Shown here: in pieces, positions 22,733 to 30,960 of the stretch
Layout of the letters: every line of letters starts with the position of its first letter
Numbering within the stretch: the first letter of the stretch is position 1
NCBI GenBank assembly: GCA_947175285.1
Contig: CAMWMM010000008.1
Location: 1 to 31,013, forward strand
Origin: an uncultured Lachnospiraceae bacterium
Lineage (GTDB): Bacteria; Bacillota_A; Clostridia; Lachnospirales; Lachnospiraceae
DNA: 31,013 bases
Direction: 5' to 3'
The notes under the pieces: generated by a model
Databases searched by the model: none
Told to the model about the DNA's origin: nothing
Seen by the model: the letters and a program-made list of their open reading frames with translations, nothing else
Made by a program: the position numbers and the translations under genes

Positions 22733-22764
22733 CAGGTATGGGATGACGGATTGTCCCATACCTG
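22733..22764 (+). terminator. Strong hairpin after the MoxR gene (possible attenuator)
   Basis: CAGGTATGGGA (22733-22743) pairs perfectly with TCCCATACCTG (22754-22764), followed by TAAACAGTTTTAA. The T-run is weak, so partial read-through into the Cys-rich/VWA genes is likely; it may set the ratio of the ATPase to its partners. Confidence 0.6.
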
Positions 22765-22802
22765 TAAACAGTTTTAATGAAAATATGTGGAGGAGCTTGA
22801 AA

Positions 22803-22958
22803 ATGTGTGAAGGTTGTTTATGTACAACATGTGAAGTATGGGAGGACTGCCCAATTTATGCAAAGTGTGAACAACAGGAGATCTCATCTTGTGAACAACG
22901 GTCAATGTGCAGTCTTTACCAGCCACGGGAGGAAAAAGAAAATGAAAGTAAAATTTAA
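22803..22958 (+). CDS. Cys-rich mini-protein, 51 aa
   Basis: The start is placed at ATG 22803, with GGAGGAG about 10 bases upstream. The earlier in-frame ATG at 22743 lies inside the hairpin and has no binding site. The product MCEGCLCTTCEVWEDCPIYAKC... has eight cysteines in 51 residues, spaced as CxxCxCxxC then single Cys, which suggests a zinc or iron-sulfur binding knuckle. It overlaps the start of the VWA gene by 17 bases, so the two are translationally coupled. Its position between the MoxR and VWA genes suggests it is a small partner of that complex. No family recognised. Confidence 0.65.
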   Translation: MCEGCLCTTCEVWEDCPIYAKCEQQEISSCEQRSMCSLYQPREEKENESKI

Positions 22959-24618
22959 AAACAACAACAGGGTAAGTCTTACACCATTTTATATTGATGA
23001 TGTAAGCAAAGCGCTGGATAATGGGCAACTGATTAAAAATGCAGTATCTATAATAGAACCAATCTACAGATCTGGGAAAAACGTTGCAGCAGCTGATGAA
23101 AATGGAAATCAGGTAACACCAGACATGCTTGCCGGACTGATCCTTGCGGATGCTATTGAGGCAAGGATCAAATATGAACTGAATAAAACTATAAATGATA
23201 TATGGGAACAAACGCTTCAGAGTTACAGAAACGGACTGCGTGCATCACAGGTATTCATATCACAGGCAAATGCTTCTGTAAATGCGCCCATCCCATCAAG
23301 TACCGTCATTTATGTCCCATCAGACATAAAAAATGCGTGTAAGGAGTATCTGAAAAACAAGGATGAAGACGGGCTTTGTGTAAATGCATATTTTTATATC
23401 AATGAGCCGCATCCCACATTTTACTTCCGAAATGATACTGCTTATGACAGATATATAAATTTTGTGAAAAACCAAGTAAGCAGTCTGTCTGCAAAACTGG
23501 ATATAAACACCATACGAAAGTTTGCTGATCTTGAAAAATTGAAGCCGAAACTGATAGATGGTGTTATTCTCAGGAATACCAGGGAACAGGGATGTGATGC
23601 ATATTCCTTTGAGCGGCTGGTCATGAAATATTCAATAATGTTTGCGCAGCAGAACCCGGATGAATGCGGGTTAATTGCACCAAGTATCAATAACCTGCTG
23701 GTACCTAAGTGTATCCTTTTAATGAATGTTGAAAATATTGCAAAGGCGCCATCAAATAAAATCGTGCGGGATGTATCCACTATAAAATCCGCACTGGAGC
23801 AGACATATTTTCAGCTCTCCCTTAACCAGATATCGAAGTTAAGCGCAGCGGCACTGCAGAGCAGGATTATTGGAATGAAGCTTAAAAACCACACTGCCCT
23901 GCTCAACAAACAGAAGAAGGATACAGAAAAGAGGAAGATCTTCCAGTTCAGCAAAATTGCAATGACTAAGGCAGATCTTTCCAGGCAGATTGTGAAGATT
24001 ATAAATAAAGAAGCAAATGTGAGCAGGTCTGAAAACTATTCCAAGGTGATCAAATCGACATACATGAAGCCGAGCCGGCGTAATCCTGATAATTACAATC
24101 TCCCCGGAAAAAGCATTTCTTTGCAGTATAAGCCGGATATCCACCTGTATCTGGACACTTCAACATCTATTTCAGAGGAAAATTACAAAAACGCAATCCT
24201 GACATGCATTACAATGGCAAAAAAGCTGAATGTTAACTTATATTTCAATTCGTTCAGCCATGTGATTTCGGAAAGCACCAGACTGAAAATTAAAGGCCGG
24301 ACTATAACTGAAATATATCAGCAGTTTCAAAAGGTGCCCAAAGTAACAGGCGGAACAAATTTTGAAGTCGTGTGGCAGTATATCATGAAATCTGCCAAAA
24401 GAAAAAAAGAGATCAGCCTGATGATCACGGATTTTGCATATTATCCACCGGATGAGCGGCCGGATTATCCCAGAAAATTATATTATGCCCCGATTGATAC
24501 GTCAAAAGCATCATGGGAATATGTAAGGGAAGACGCAGAGGAATTCTGCCAGAACATGTACCATATTGAACCAAATATATGCAGGCATATCCTTATGCCT
24601 CAGAAACAGAAAAATTAA
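22942..24618 (+). CDS. VWA (von Willebrand A)-domain protein, 558 aa, MoxR partner
   Basis: The start is set at ATG 22942, with GGGAGG 8 bases upstream; the frame runs back to 22807, but that part overlaps the Cys-rich gene. The N-terminal 390 residues are mostly helical and not recognised. The C-terminal VWA domain has a complete MIDAS: D405-T-S407-T-S409 (LYLDTSTSIS), T472 in GGTNF, and D497 in LMITDF. Such proteins bind a metal and a target through the MIDAS and pair with MoxR ATPases, as in CoxD/CoxE, NorQ/NorD and RavA/ViaA. The adjoining MoxR gene and tight spacing support a two-part chaperone. The client is unknown. No membrane segment is present. Confidence 0.85.
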   Translation: MKVKFKNNNRVSLTPFYIDDVSKALDNGQLIKNAVSIIEPIYRSGKNVAAADENGNQVTPDMLAGLILADAIEARIKYELNKTINDIWEQTLQSYRNGLRASQVFISQANASVNAPIPSSTVIYVPSDIKNACKEYLKNKDEDGLCVNAYFYINEPHPTFYFRNDTAYDRYINFVKNQVSSLSAKLDINTIRKFADLEKLKPKLIDGVILRNTREQGCDAYSFERLVMKYSIMFAQQNPDECGLIAPSINNLLVPKCILLMNVENIAKAPSNKIVRDVSTIKSALEQTYFQLSLNQISKLSAAALQSRIIGMKLKNHTALLNKQKKDTEKRKIFQFSKIAMTKADLSRQIVKIINKEANVSRSENYSKVIKSTYMKPSRRNPDNYNLPGKSISLQYKPDIHLYLDTSTSISEENYKNAILTCITMAKKLNVNLYFNSFSHVISESTRLKIKGRTITEIYQQFQKVPKVTGGTNFEVVWQYIMKSAKRKKEISLMITDFAYYPPDERPDYPRKLYYAPIDTSKASWEYVREDAEEFCQNMYHIEPNICRHILMPQKQKN

Positions 24619-24643
24619 TTTTAGGAAAGGAGAAATTGATGGT

Positions 24644-26467
24644 ATGGCTGTAATTGATTTAACGGATGAAGTAAATAACAATAATAATGCAGACAGTAAC
24701 AGCGATATCCGTATTGGGATCATAACAAATATTCCTAAAGAACTGATGACCGGGTTGATGAACCAACCCGAAAATACCGATTCACAGACAATCCTTGAAA
24801 ATCTAAATAAAAAAGACCATACACCAGCATTATACAGGGATTCCATAATAGACCAGCTTATGACTGTATTGATTGGTGAATCACATCCGAATGCACTGCT
24901 GGTAGGCCCGGCAGGAACCGGAAAAACCAAGATCGTTGAGGAACTGGCACACAGGATTGAGGTAAAGGATGCATCGGTACCAGAATTACTGCATGGTTAC
25001 ACGATATATTCTCTGCAGATTTCGGATATCGTGGCAGGCAGCAATATGGTAGGAGAGCTGGAGGAAAAAGTAAGGGAACTGATTGATTTCCTGTCGGATA
25101 AGGGAAACAGGGCAATATTATTTCTGGATGAGTTTCATATGCTGTTTAAAGAACATATGTATGAAAAGATTGCGCAGATATTGAAACCAGCTCTGAGCAG
25201 GGGATTAATAAGGGTTATTGGTGCTACAACAACACAGGAGGTAAAGACCATAGATACTGATCCGGCTTTCAAGAGAAGATTTACAAAAGTGATTGTAGAT
25301 GAGCTCTCGAAAGACCAGACACTGGAGATTGTAAATACATATGTCCAAAAACTGACTGACCATTATAAGATGCCGATCAATTACGATGTGGATTTAGGCA
25401 GGAATGTTGTTGACATAGCCGATGAATACTGTTCTAATGATTCGCACCGCCCTGATAATGCAGTGACACTGATTGACCGCGCTGTTGCAAATGCAGTCAT
25501 TGAGAAATATAAGCTGATGAATGATCCGGATCTGAACATTCAAAATATGGGACGTTCCATTAACGGCATCAATCTGTCCAAACGCGGGATTATAAGGACT
25601 GCCTTAAAGATTGCGACAGGGCATAATGAGCCGCGGGATTTTTCGGAGGAAGAACTCCGTTCAGAACTGGAATATATCAAAGGACAGGACGATATCCTTG
25701 AACAGATCATAAAAATCCTCAAGCTCAGGAATATGCATGTAAGACCAATGAGCCGTCCGCTTACTTTTCTGTTTACAGGTTCATCAGGAGTCGGAAAAAC
25801 GGAAGTAACAAATATCATTGCAAGGTACTGTACGGATGAAAAGCCGATAAAGCTGAATATGGCCGAATTTTATTCAGAGGCAAGCATCAACCGTCTGATC
25901 GGTGCGCCGGCCGGATATGTGGGGTATGATTCAAACGCGGAAATGCCGTTTGACATCCTTGATACGAACCCATATCAGGTTATCGAACTGAATGAATTTG
26001 ACCAGGCACACAAGTCAGTGCAGGATTTATTCATGAATGTGTTTGAAAAAGGATACCTAAAGAATAACAATGGAAAAATCATTGACTTCTCCAAATCAAT
26101 CATCATTGCGACAACAAATGCAGGACGGATGGATACAGGCAGTCCGATAGGTCTTAACAGGAAAAAGCACAGTGTATCGGTGTCAGAGCTGTCGGAACAC
26201 TTTAAACTTGCGCTCATAAACCGCTTTGATCATAAACTGACCTTTCACGAGATTACACGTGAGCTATATGAGGATATCATGAAAGATACGTACAGGAAAG
26301 AAGTCCAGATGATAAAGCGGTTAAAGCCAGGCGCTCCGCTGGACGATGAGATTTCTGATCCAGCATTAAAGACATTATGTGAGGAAAGCTTTGATGTACG
26401 GTTCGGCGCAAGACCAATACAGACAACGATATGTAACTATATTGACAACAGACTGATGGAAGGGTGA
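24644..26467 (+). CDS. ClpA-like AAA+ unfoldase with two AAA domains and IGL loop, 607 aa
   Basis: The start is set at ATG 24644, with GGAAAGGAG upstream. D1: Walker A G88-PAGTGK94-T, Walker B AILFLD162-E163-F. D2: Walker A G379-SSGVGK385-T; the Walker B-like VIELN450-E451-FDQAH has Asn where ClpA/ClpB have Asp; TTNAG (490-494) is followed by I502-G503-L504. In ClpA an IGL tripeptide in the same place forms the loop that docks into ClpP, so this is probably the partner of the ClpP at 18277. The usual ClpA N-domain is replaced by about 70 unrelated residues, probably for specific substrates. The end, RPIQTTICNYIDNRL, is typical of Clp ATPases. The gene starts 25 bases after the VWA gene. Confidence 0.85.
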   Translation: MAVIDLTDEVNNNNNADSNSDIRIGIITNIPKELMTGLMNQPENTDSQTILENLNKKDHTPALYRDSIIDQLMTVLIGESHPNALLVGPAGTGKTKIVEELAHRIEVKDASVPELLHGYTIYSLQISDIVAGSNMVGELEEKVRELIDFLSDKGNRAILFLDEFHMLFKEHMYEKIAQILKPALSRGLIRVIGATTTQEVKTIDTDPAFKRRFTKVIVDELSKDQTLEIVNTYVQKLTDHYKMPINYDVDLGRNVVDIADEYCSNDSHRPDNAVTLIDRAVANAVIEKYKLMNDPDLNIQNMGRSINGINLSKRGIIRTALKIATGHNEPRDFSEEELRSELEYIKGQDDILEQIIKILKLRNMHVRPMSRPLTFLFTGSSGVGKTEVTNIIARYCTDEKPIKLNMAEFYSEASINRLIGAPAGYVGYDSNAEMPFDILDTNPYQVIELNEFDQAHKSVQDLFMNVFEKGYLKNNNGKIIDFSKSIIIATTNAGRMDTGSPIGLNRKKHSVSVSELSEHFKLALINRFDHKLTFHEITRELYEDIMKDTYRKEVQMIKRLKPGAPLDDEISDPALKTLCEESFDVRFGARPIQTTICNYIDNRLMEG

Positions 26468-26542
26468 GCAGCAGCAATTGCCTGCCCTTCTATTATTATG
26501 GAAAAATGCAAAATATGAGATCCAAAGAAAGGATGAACGAAC

Positions 26543-29143
26543 ATGCCAATCATATTAAACGAAAATGAACAAACGGGAGTAGCAAGTATATTCTCCCAGA
26601 AAAAGAAGATCATATCACCACAGTTCTTCAGCAAAAACCTGACAGGTTCAGGAAAAAAGCGGGGACTCTTAAACGGTGCCTTCCTTCCATGCATTGACGC
26701 TAAAAAAGTGGTAAAACCCCCAATCCAGTATCCATATAAGAAAGTAACGGTTACAACCGGGACATCGGTATTTGAGGTCATACCGTTAAGTCTGTACATA
26801 CAGGACAGACTCGAATATGACGAACTGCCAGGTAATGCGGAATGTATCTCACCAGATACGGTCCCGGAGGAACAAAGATATTATCTGTCGCTGACAATGG
26901 ACTATATGATCCTTGCAACCGACCTGGAAAATAAGTATAAAAGTACATACTGCTCATATGATATTGGGATCATATGTAAAAATGAATATGGAAAATATGA
27001 AATGACCGTGACTTCATCGCTGTTCATTGATATTGACCTGATAACAGCGCAATCCCCGAATATTGATGTCAACATGGTCAATGAGTATGTAAACAAGCTG
27101 ACAGTGTATGACTTAGTACAGGCAACAGCCGAATTGTGGGACGAGGCGATCCCCAAAATTATGAATGCAATGATTGAAACAGGGACTGATGAGGATATCA
27201 TTGTCACATTCTGCCGTACACTGGATAACTATTCGGTAAACCTTACAGATTACAAGTATATCTATAACAGCATCCAGCAGGGATTTCCCGGAGCATTAGA
27301 GGCTGCCGCAAACGCTAATCTGAACATACTGCTGAACGCAAAGCTTGAAATGCTGGAAGCTATCAAGCCAGACATAAACACGTTCAATCCAGTACCATGG
27401 AGGAGCTGTGATATCAATTTTTCTCCGGAGCAGATAACGGCGATCACATCTCCCGAGCCATGCTGTATCGTGCAGGCAGGGGCAGGGACAGGAAAATCAA
27501 CAGTGATCAACAGCAGATTAAAATATCTGCAGCAGTGCGGGGTAGACCTGAAAACCGTAACAGTATTATCCTTTACCAACGCTGCAGCAAACCATATCAA
27601 AGAGATTGCCCCGGCTGCAAGATCGCAGACGATCGCATCCATGATCCATGATATCTATTCAACAAATTATGCGCACAATCTTTCGACTCCGGATACGATC
27701 ATAAATGTACTGCAGGCAAACGCAGAGCTTATGGAACAGAACCCGGTTGCGCATGATGTCATCAGGGCATTTGGAAAAATGAAGGATAATACAAATGCCG
27801 GGCTTGTGGCGTTATCGTATATTGCCGGCAGTCAGTTTACGGAACTGATTGATCTGCTTGACAGCATAAACCAGACAACACTTGAACTGGAATCCATAAT
27901 CTGTTATCATGCAGCCGACCGTCTCATAGAGAATACGTCGCTATGCAGGCATATAATCATGGATGAGGTACAGGATAATTCCATTTTTGAGTTTATCTAT
28001 ATCATTAATTATGTGATCAGGCATAAGGCAAGCTTATATCTTGTAGGAGACTGTTCACAGACCCTTTATGAGTTTCGGGCATCAAATCCAAAAGCGCTGA
28101 ATTGTCTCGAAATGAGCGGAGTATTTGAATGCATGCAGCTGCAGACAAATTACAGGTCAAACCAGAATATCCTTGACTTTGCAAATCTGATGCTCACAAA
28201 CATTGAGGCAAACCAATATGCCAGGATCCAGCTCCATGCCAATGACTTTAATACAAGGCCTTTTGAGGAAGATGTGAAAGTTACATACAGCAACCTTCCG
28301 GGAATGAGCAAGTTAAAAGAGTATATGCCGAACATGCTGCTGGAAATAAAGGACTGGATCACGGAAAAACTTACGAACAATGAACAGGTGACATTTCTTG
28401 CGTACAGAAGATGTGACATTAAAAATTTTGAGGACATAATCAAAATCATGTTTCCACAGGCTTCATTTATCAATATCGTTCCTGCAAAGAACTACCAGCA
28501 GACATTTTTCTCAAAATACATACGTCTGATGGGGAACGACTACACGCATAAAGCGGGTAATGATGCGACTGTGGAAATAATGCGCCATATCCTCAGCAAT
28601 AAGGAAAAAATCGGGGTATATAATGACAATGCCGACGCTGCACTGAAAAAGAGCATCAGCGAATGGATGATAAAGAACAAGGATGGGCTTGCAGCGAAGG
28701 ATATGGTGCTGCAAAACGGTGTGATCACATTGAAGGATTTCACAGATTACGCATTTCAGACGCTCATCGACTATGAAATAGGGAAGAATGCATTGAAGCT
28801 GCGGCTTACAAGCATGAGGAACCAGCAGAAAAAAGAACAGGATACAAGCCGTTATAATTTTGTAGCCAGCACCATCCACAGCGCCAAAGGTCTTGAATTT
28901 GATAATGTGATACTGCTGTACAATGAACATGAGGCTGGTATGGAAGAAGCAAAGCGTATGTATTATGTCGGGCTCACACGGGCAAGACAGTCTGAATGTA
29001 TCCTTGCATACAATGCGCATAAGCAGTCAAGCAGCATCAGAGCCGCATATGAGGCAATCTGTACAAGCAAAGCCGCGCCGGACACCAGTGATATTTCCGG
29101 AAATACGGTAATAATCGAAAATGAAATGAGGGAGACAGCATGA
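26543..29143 (+). CDS. UvrD/Rep-like superfamily 1 helicase with N-terminal extension, 866 aa
   Basis: 3'-5' DNA helicase for replication or repair. Residues 1-290 are an extension I do not recognise. Then: Q-motif FSPEQITAI, Walker A A312-GAGTGK318-ST, motif Ia VLSFTNAAANHIK, motif II M-D474-E475-V-Q-D478, motif III LYLVGDCSQTLYEFRAS, motif IV LQTNYRSNQNILDF, motif V STIHSAKGLEFDNVILL, and motif VI RMYYVGLTRAR (R813, R815). All are complete. It has AAAGAAAGG before the ATG and its last codons overlap the MazF-like gene by ATGA. It follows the Clp-like unfoldase in the same operon. Confidence 0.9.
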   Translation: MPIILNENEQTGVASIFSQKKKIISPQFFSKNLTGSGKKRGLLNGAFLPCIDAKKVVKPPIQYPYKKVTVTTGTSVFEVIPLSLYIQDRLEYDELPGNAECISPDTVPEEQRYYLSLTMDYMILATDLENKYKSTYCSYDIGIICKNEYGKYEMTVTSSLFIDIDLITAQSPNIDVNMVNEYVNKLTVYDLVQATAELWDEAIPKIMNAMIETGTDEDIIVTFCRTLDNYSVNLTDYKYIYNSIQQGFPGALEAAANANLNILLNAKLEMLEAIKPDINTFNPVPWRSCDINFSPEQITAITSPEPCCIVQAGAGTGKSTVINSRLKYLQQCGVDLKTVTVLSFTNAAANHIKEIAPAARSQTIASMIHDIYSTNYAHNLSTPDTIINVLQANAELMEQNPVAHDVIRAFGKMKDNTNAGLVALSYIAGSQFTELIDLLDSINQTTLELESIICYHAADRLIENTSLCRHIIMDEVQDNSIFEFIYIINYVIRHKASLYLVGDCSQTLYEFRASNPKALNCLEMSGVFECMQLQTNYRSNQNILDFANLMLTNIEANQYARIQLHANDFNTRPFEEDVKVTYSNLPGMSKLKEYMPNMLLEIKDWITEKLTNNEQVTFLAYRRCDIKNFEDIIKIMFPQASFINIVPAKNYQQTFFSKYIRLMGNDYTHKAGNDATVEIMRHILSNKEKIGVYNDNADAALKKSISEWMIKNKDGLAAKDMVLQNGVITLKDFTDYAFQTLIDYEIGKNALKLRLTSMRNQQKKEQDTSRYNFVASTIHSAKGLEFDNVILLYNEHEAGMEEAKRMYYVGLTRARQSECILAYNAHKQSSSIRAAYEAICTSKAAPDTSDISGNTVIIENEMRETA

Positions 29144-29490
29144 TTGAAACAGGTGAGATCTATCATATAGCACAGGGCGAAGTTCCAACAGGCCATGAGC
29201 TCTGGTCTAACCGTCCTGGTATTGTGATAAGCAGCAGCGGGAACCTACAGACCGAAGGGACTGTCAAGATTGTATATGTCAGTTCAAAAGATAAGAAACG
29301 CCCAAACTCGGTCAGGATCAGTGACAGGTCATTTTTTAATAAAAATAAGGGGAAGAAGTACCGTGACCATATTGCACTATGCTCACAGATTCACACTGTA
29401 GACAAATGCAGGCTGGAATCATGTTATGGAAAAGTCAGCAGTGATGAATTAAAGGCGATTGAAAGTGCAGTAAAGGAAACATTGTTTTAA
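29140..29490 (+). CDS. MazF/PemK-superfamily protein, 116 aa
   Basis: The sequence begins METGE-like (MIETGEIYHIAQGEVPTGHELWSNRPGIVIS), continues with KIVYVSSKDKKRPNSVRI, and ends HIALCSQIHTVDKCRLESCYGKVSSDELKAIESAV. This is the layout of MazF/PemK endoribonuclease toxins (GEIY, NRP, SQIRTVDK-RL). No antitoxin-like gene is adjacent; the ATG overlaps the stop of the UvrD gene (ATGA), so production is tied to that helicase. It could be a solitary toxin neutralised elsewhere, or a MazF-fold protein with another role. In canonical MazF the NRP Arg and a downstream Thr/Ser are important; the NRP is present here. Confidence 0.75.
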   Translation: MIETGEIYHIAQGEVPTGHELWSNRPGIVISSSGNLQTEGTVKIVYVSSKDKKRPNSVRISDRSFFNKNKGKKYRDHIALCSQIHTVDKCRLESCYGKVSSDELKAIESAVKETLF

Positions 29491-29495
29491 TCAGT

Positions 29496-29543
29496 ACAGC
29501 TATTGCATGACAATCAGATCATGTCTGCAATAGCTGTTTTTTT
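29496..29543 (+). terminator. Strong Rho-independent terminator
   Basis: ACAGCTATTGCA (29496-29507) pairs perfectly with TGCAATAGCTGT (29526-29537), followed by TTTTTT. It ends the unit that runs from the MoxR gene to the MazF-like gene. Confidence 0.85.
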
Positions 29544-29633
29544 GTATCTGGGTATTTTCAAATGTAGTATTTTGATATATTATTAAGAAGCAGAGATTTT
29601 GGTGTTCCAGATCTGCAATTAAAGGAGGCGTAG

Positions 29634-30551
29634 ATTATCAACTTAGATTTTTTCATACAAAATGATTTCATACAGACTATTGCACAAAACAGCCGGTGGA
29701 CTGTATCTACCTCAAAGAAAAAACCAATCGACATGAATCTGTTAAGGTCACAGGGAAAAGTTGTCGGGGCATCATTTAAGAATGGCAACATGCCACTTGT
29801 TGACCTGTATGATGTCAGAAACATCCTTCCGAACGCAACAAATGCGGCATACAGTTTAAACCAGGCATTAGATGACTTTGTAGTATTGGATATTGAGCCA
29901 AAATGTCCCCCGGAGATCAGGGATAATCTGTTAACATTACCATATCTGTACGGCGAATTATCCATGTCGGGGCGTGGTTTTCATCTTGTTTTCCGGAAGC
30001 CATCAACAAAATACGAGCAGATACTGATGAGTAAACCAGCGATAAGGGAAGAAAATGGATATTATGAGTTTTTGCTCACGCATTATGTTACATTTACAGG
30101 AATGATGATCAGACCAACGGTTCAATGTACTTTTCAGGATGTAACAAAGGTCGATGAGCTTTTTGACAATATAGCAAAGACGAAAAAACTTTCCATAAAT
30201 ACAGAAATGGCTACGGATAGCATTCCTAAACTGAGTGATATCGTATATGGAAAAGCAATTGCGTCAACCCTGAAAAGGGCTGTCTATGGGAAAACGCTGA
30301 CAGATTTCAAAAATGATAATTCAGCATATGAATTTGGTGTAATAGGGTTTTACATGCATAACCTGGATCTACTGTTAAGCACCACGAAGTATAGTAAACA
30401 GGAGTATCTGCCACCAGAAAAAGTACGCATTCTCTATACGGTGGTGTCAGATGTAATCCCACACAGGATCAAGCATGAAGAGTTCCGTAATGGGATACCA
30501 ATGCTGATGTATAGCTGTATGCGGGCAATGACAAGAGTGGAAGTTTCATAA
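29634..30551 (+). CDS. Archaeo-eukaryotic-type primase (PrimPol-like), about 305 aa, apparent ATT/ATC start
   Basis: The first in-frame ATG is at 29733, but it has no ribosome binding site, and family-typical sequence lies before it (NSRWTVSTSKKKPIDMN). The frame opens after a stop at 29631. AAAGGAGG at 29621-29628 is perfectly placed for ATT 29634 or ATC 29637, so a rare non-AUG start is likely. Core motifs: LD86-I-E88-P and SMS-GRG-FH117 (S112-G-R-G-F-H), the DxE and SGxGxH signature of AEP primases, then HYVTFTG. It would make primers for the family-B polymerase encoded at 5857. A strong terminator follows. The C-terminal 130 residues are not recognised. Confidence 0.75.
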   Translation: MINLDFFIQNDFIQTIAQNSRWTVSTSKKKPIDMNLLRSQGKVVGASFKNGNMPLVDLYDVRNILPNATNAAYSLNQALDDFVVLDIEPKCPPEIRDNLLTLPYLYGELSMSGRGFHLVFRKPSTKYEQILMSKPAIREENGYYEFLLTHYVTFTGMMIRPTVQCTFQDVTKVDELFDNIAKTKKLSINTEMATDSIPKLSDIVYGKAIASTLKRAVYGKTLTDFKNDNSAYEFGVIGFYMHNLDLLLSTTKYSKQEYLPPEKVRILYTVVSDVIPHRIKHEEFRNGIPMLMYSCMRAMTRVEVS

Positions 30552-30570
30552 AGATAGTTGCTGGTTCATA

Positions 30571-30608
30571 AAAACAGAACAGTTGATAGTATAACTGTTC
30601 TGTTTTTG
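30571..30608 (+). terminator. Strong Rho-independent terminator after the primase
   Basis: A 15-bp perfect stem (30571-30585 with 30594-30608), 8-nt loop, with the T-run forming the end of the stem. It may also work on the other strand. Confidence 0.85.
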
Positions 30609-30825
30609 CGTATATGCTATTCCTTAGATCAAACCGATATTAAAAAGATGTACATATATATGGAAAAATGAAAGTCTTCTCAGAAAAGCTGGGGAAATAG
30701 ATTATGACTTTTGTTTTTGATTATTAATGCAGTTGATTGCAATTTCTCATTTTATAAAAATCACAATTACAAATTGGTACAATTATAAATGATATTATAA
30801 CTTATAACATCAGTTTACAACTTTT
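30609..30825. other. AT-rich intergenic stretch, no gene seen
   Basis: No supportable ORF. It contains GTACATATATATGG near 30649, which resembles part of the 17-bp direct repeat at 3187 and 3277, but the match is short and may be chance. Confidence 0.4.
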
Positions 30826-30954
30826 GGCGTGTTTCAAAATCCACAATGATTAGTTGACAAATTACAGAAACAGATGCGTCCTATTTTGTCGTATTTAAAA
30901 GCTTTCCATGGCAATTTGTAAACATGCATTTGTCAACTAGAATTGAAACACGCC
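30826..30954. mobile_element. 129-bp MITE-like element, copy 2 (inverted relative to copy 1)
   Basis: Same length and ends as 11585-11713, but in opposite orientation, with two differences that I can see. CAACTTTT lies before it (30818-30825) and CAACTT directly after (30955-30960), consistent with an 8-bp target duplication whose right copy is interrupted by the next element. Confidence 0.85.
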
Positions 30955-30960
30955 CAACTT

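Noticed and set aside
24511..24930. 139-aa minus-strand frame
   Set aside because: Antisense to the end of the VWA gene and the start of the unfoldase; no start signal.
28511..29020. 169-aa minus-strand frame
   Set aside because: Fully antisense to conserved motifs of the UvrD-like helicase; no start signal.
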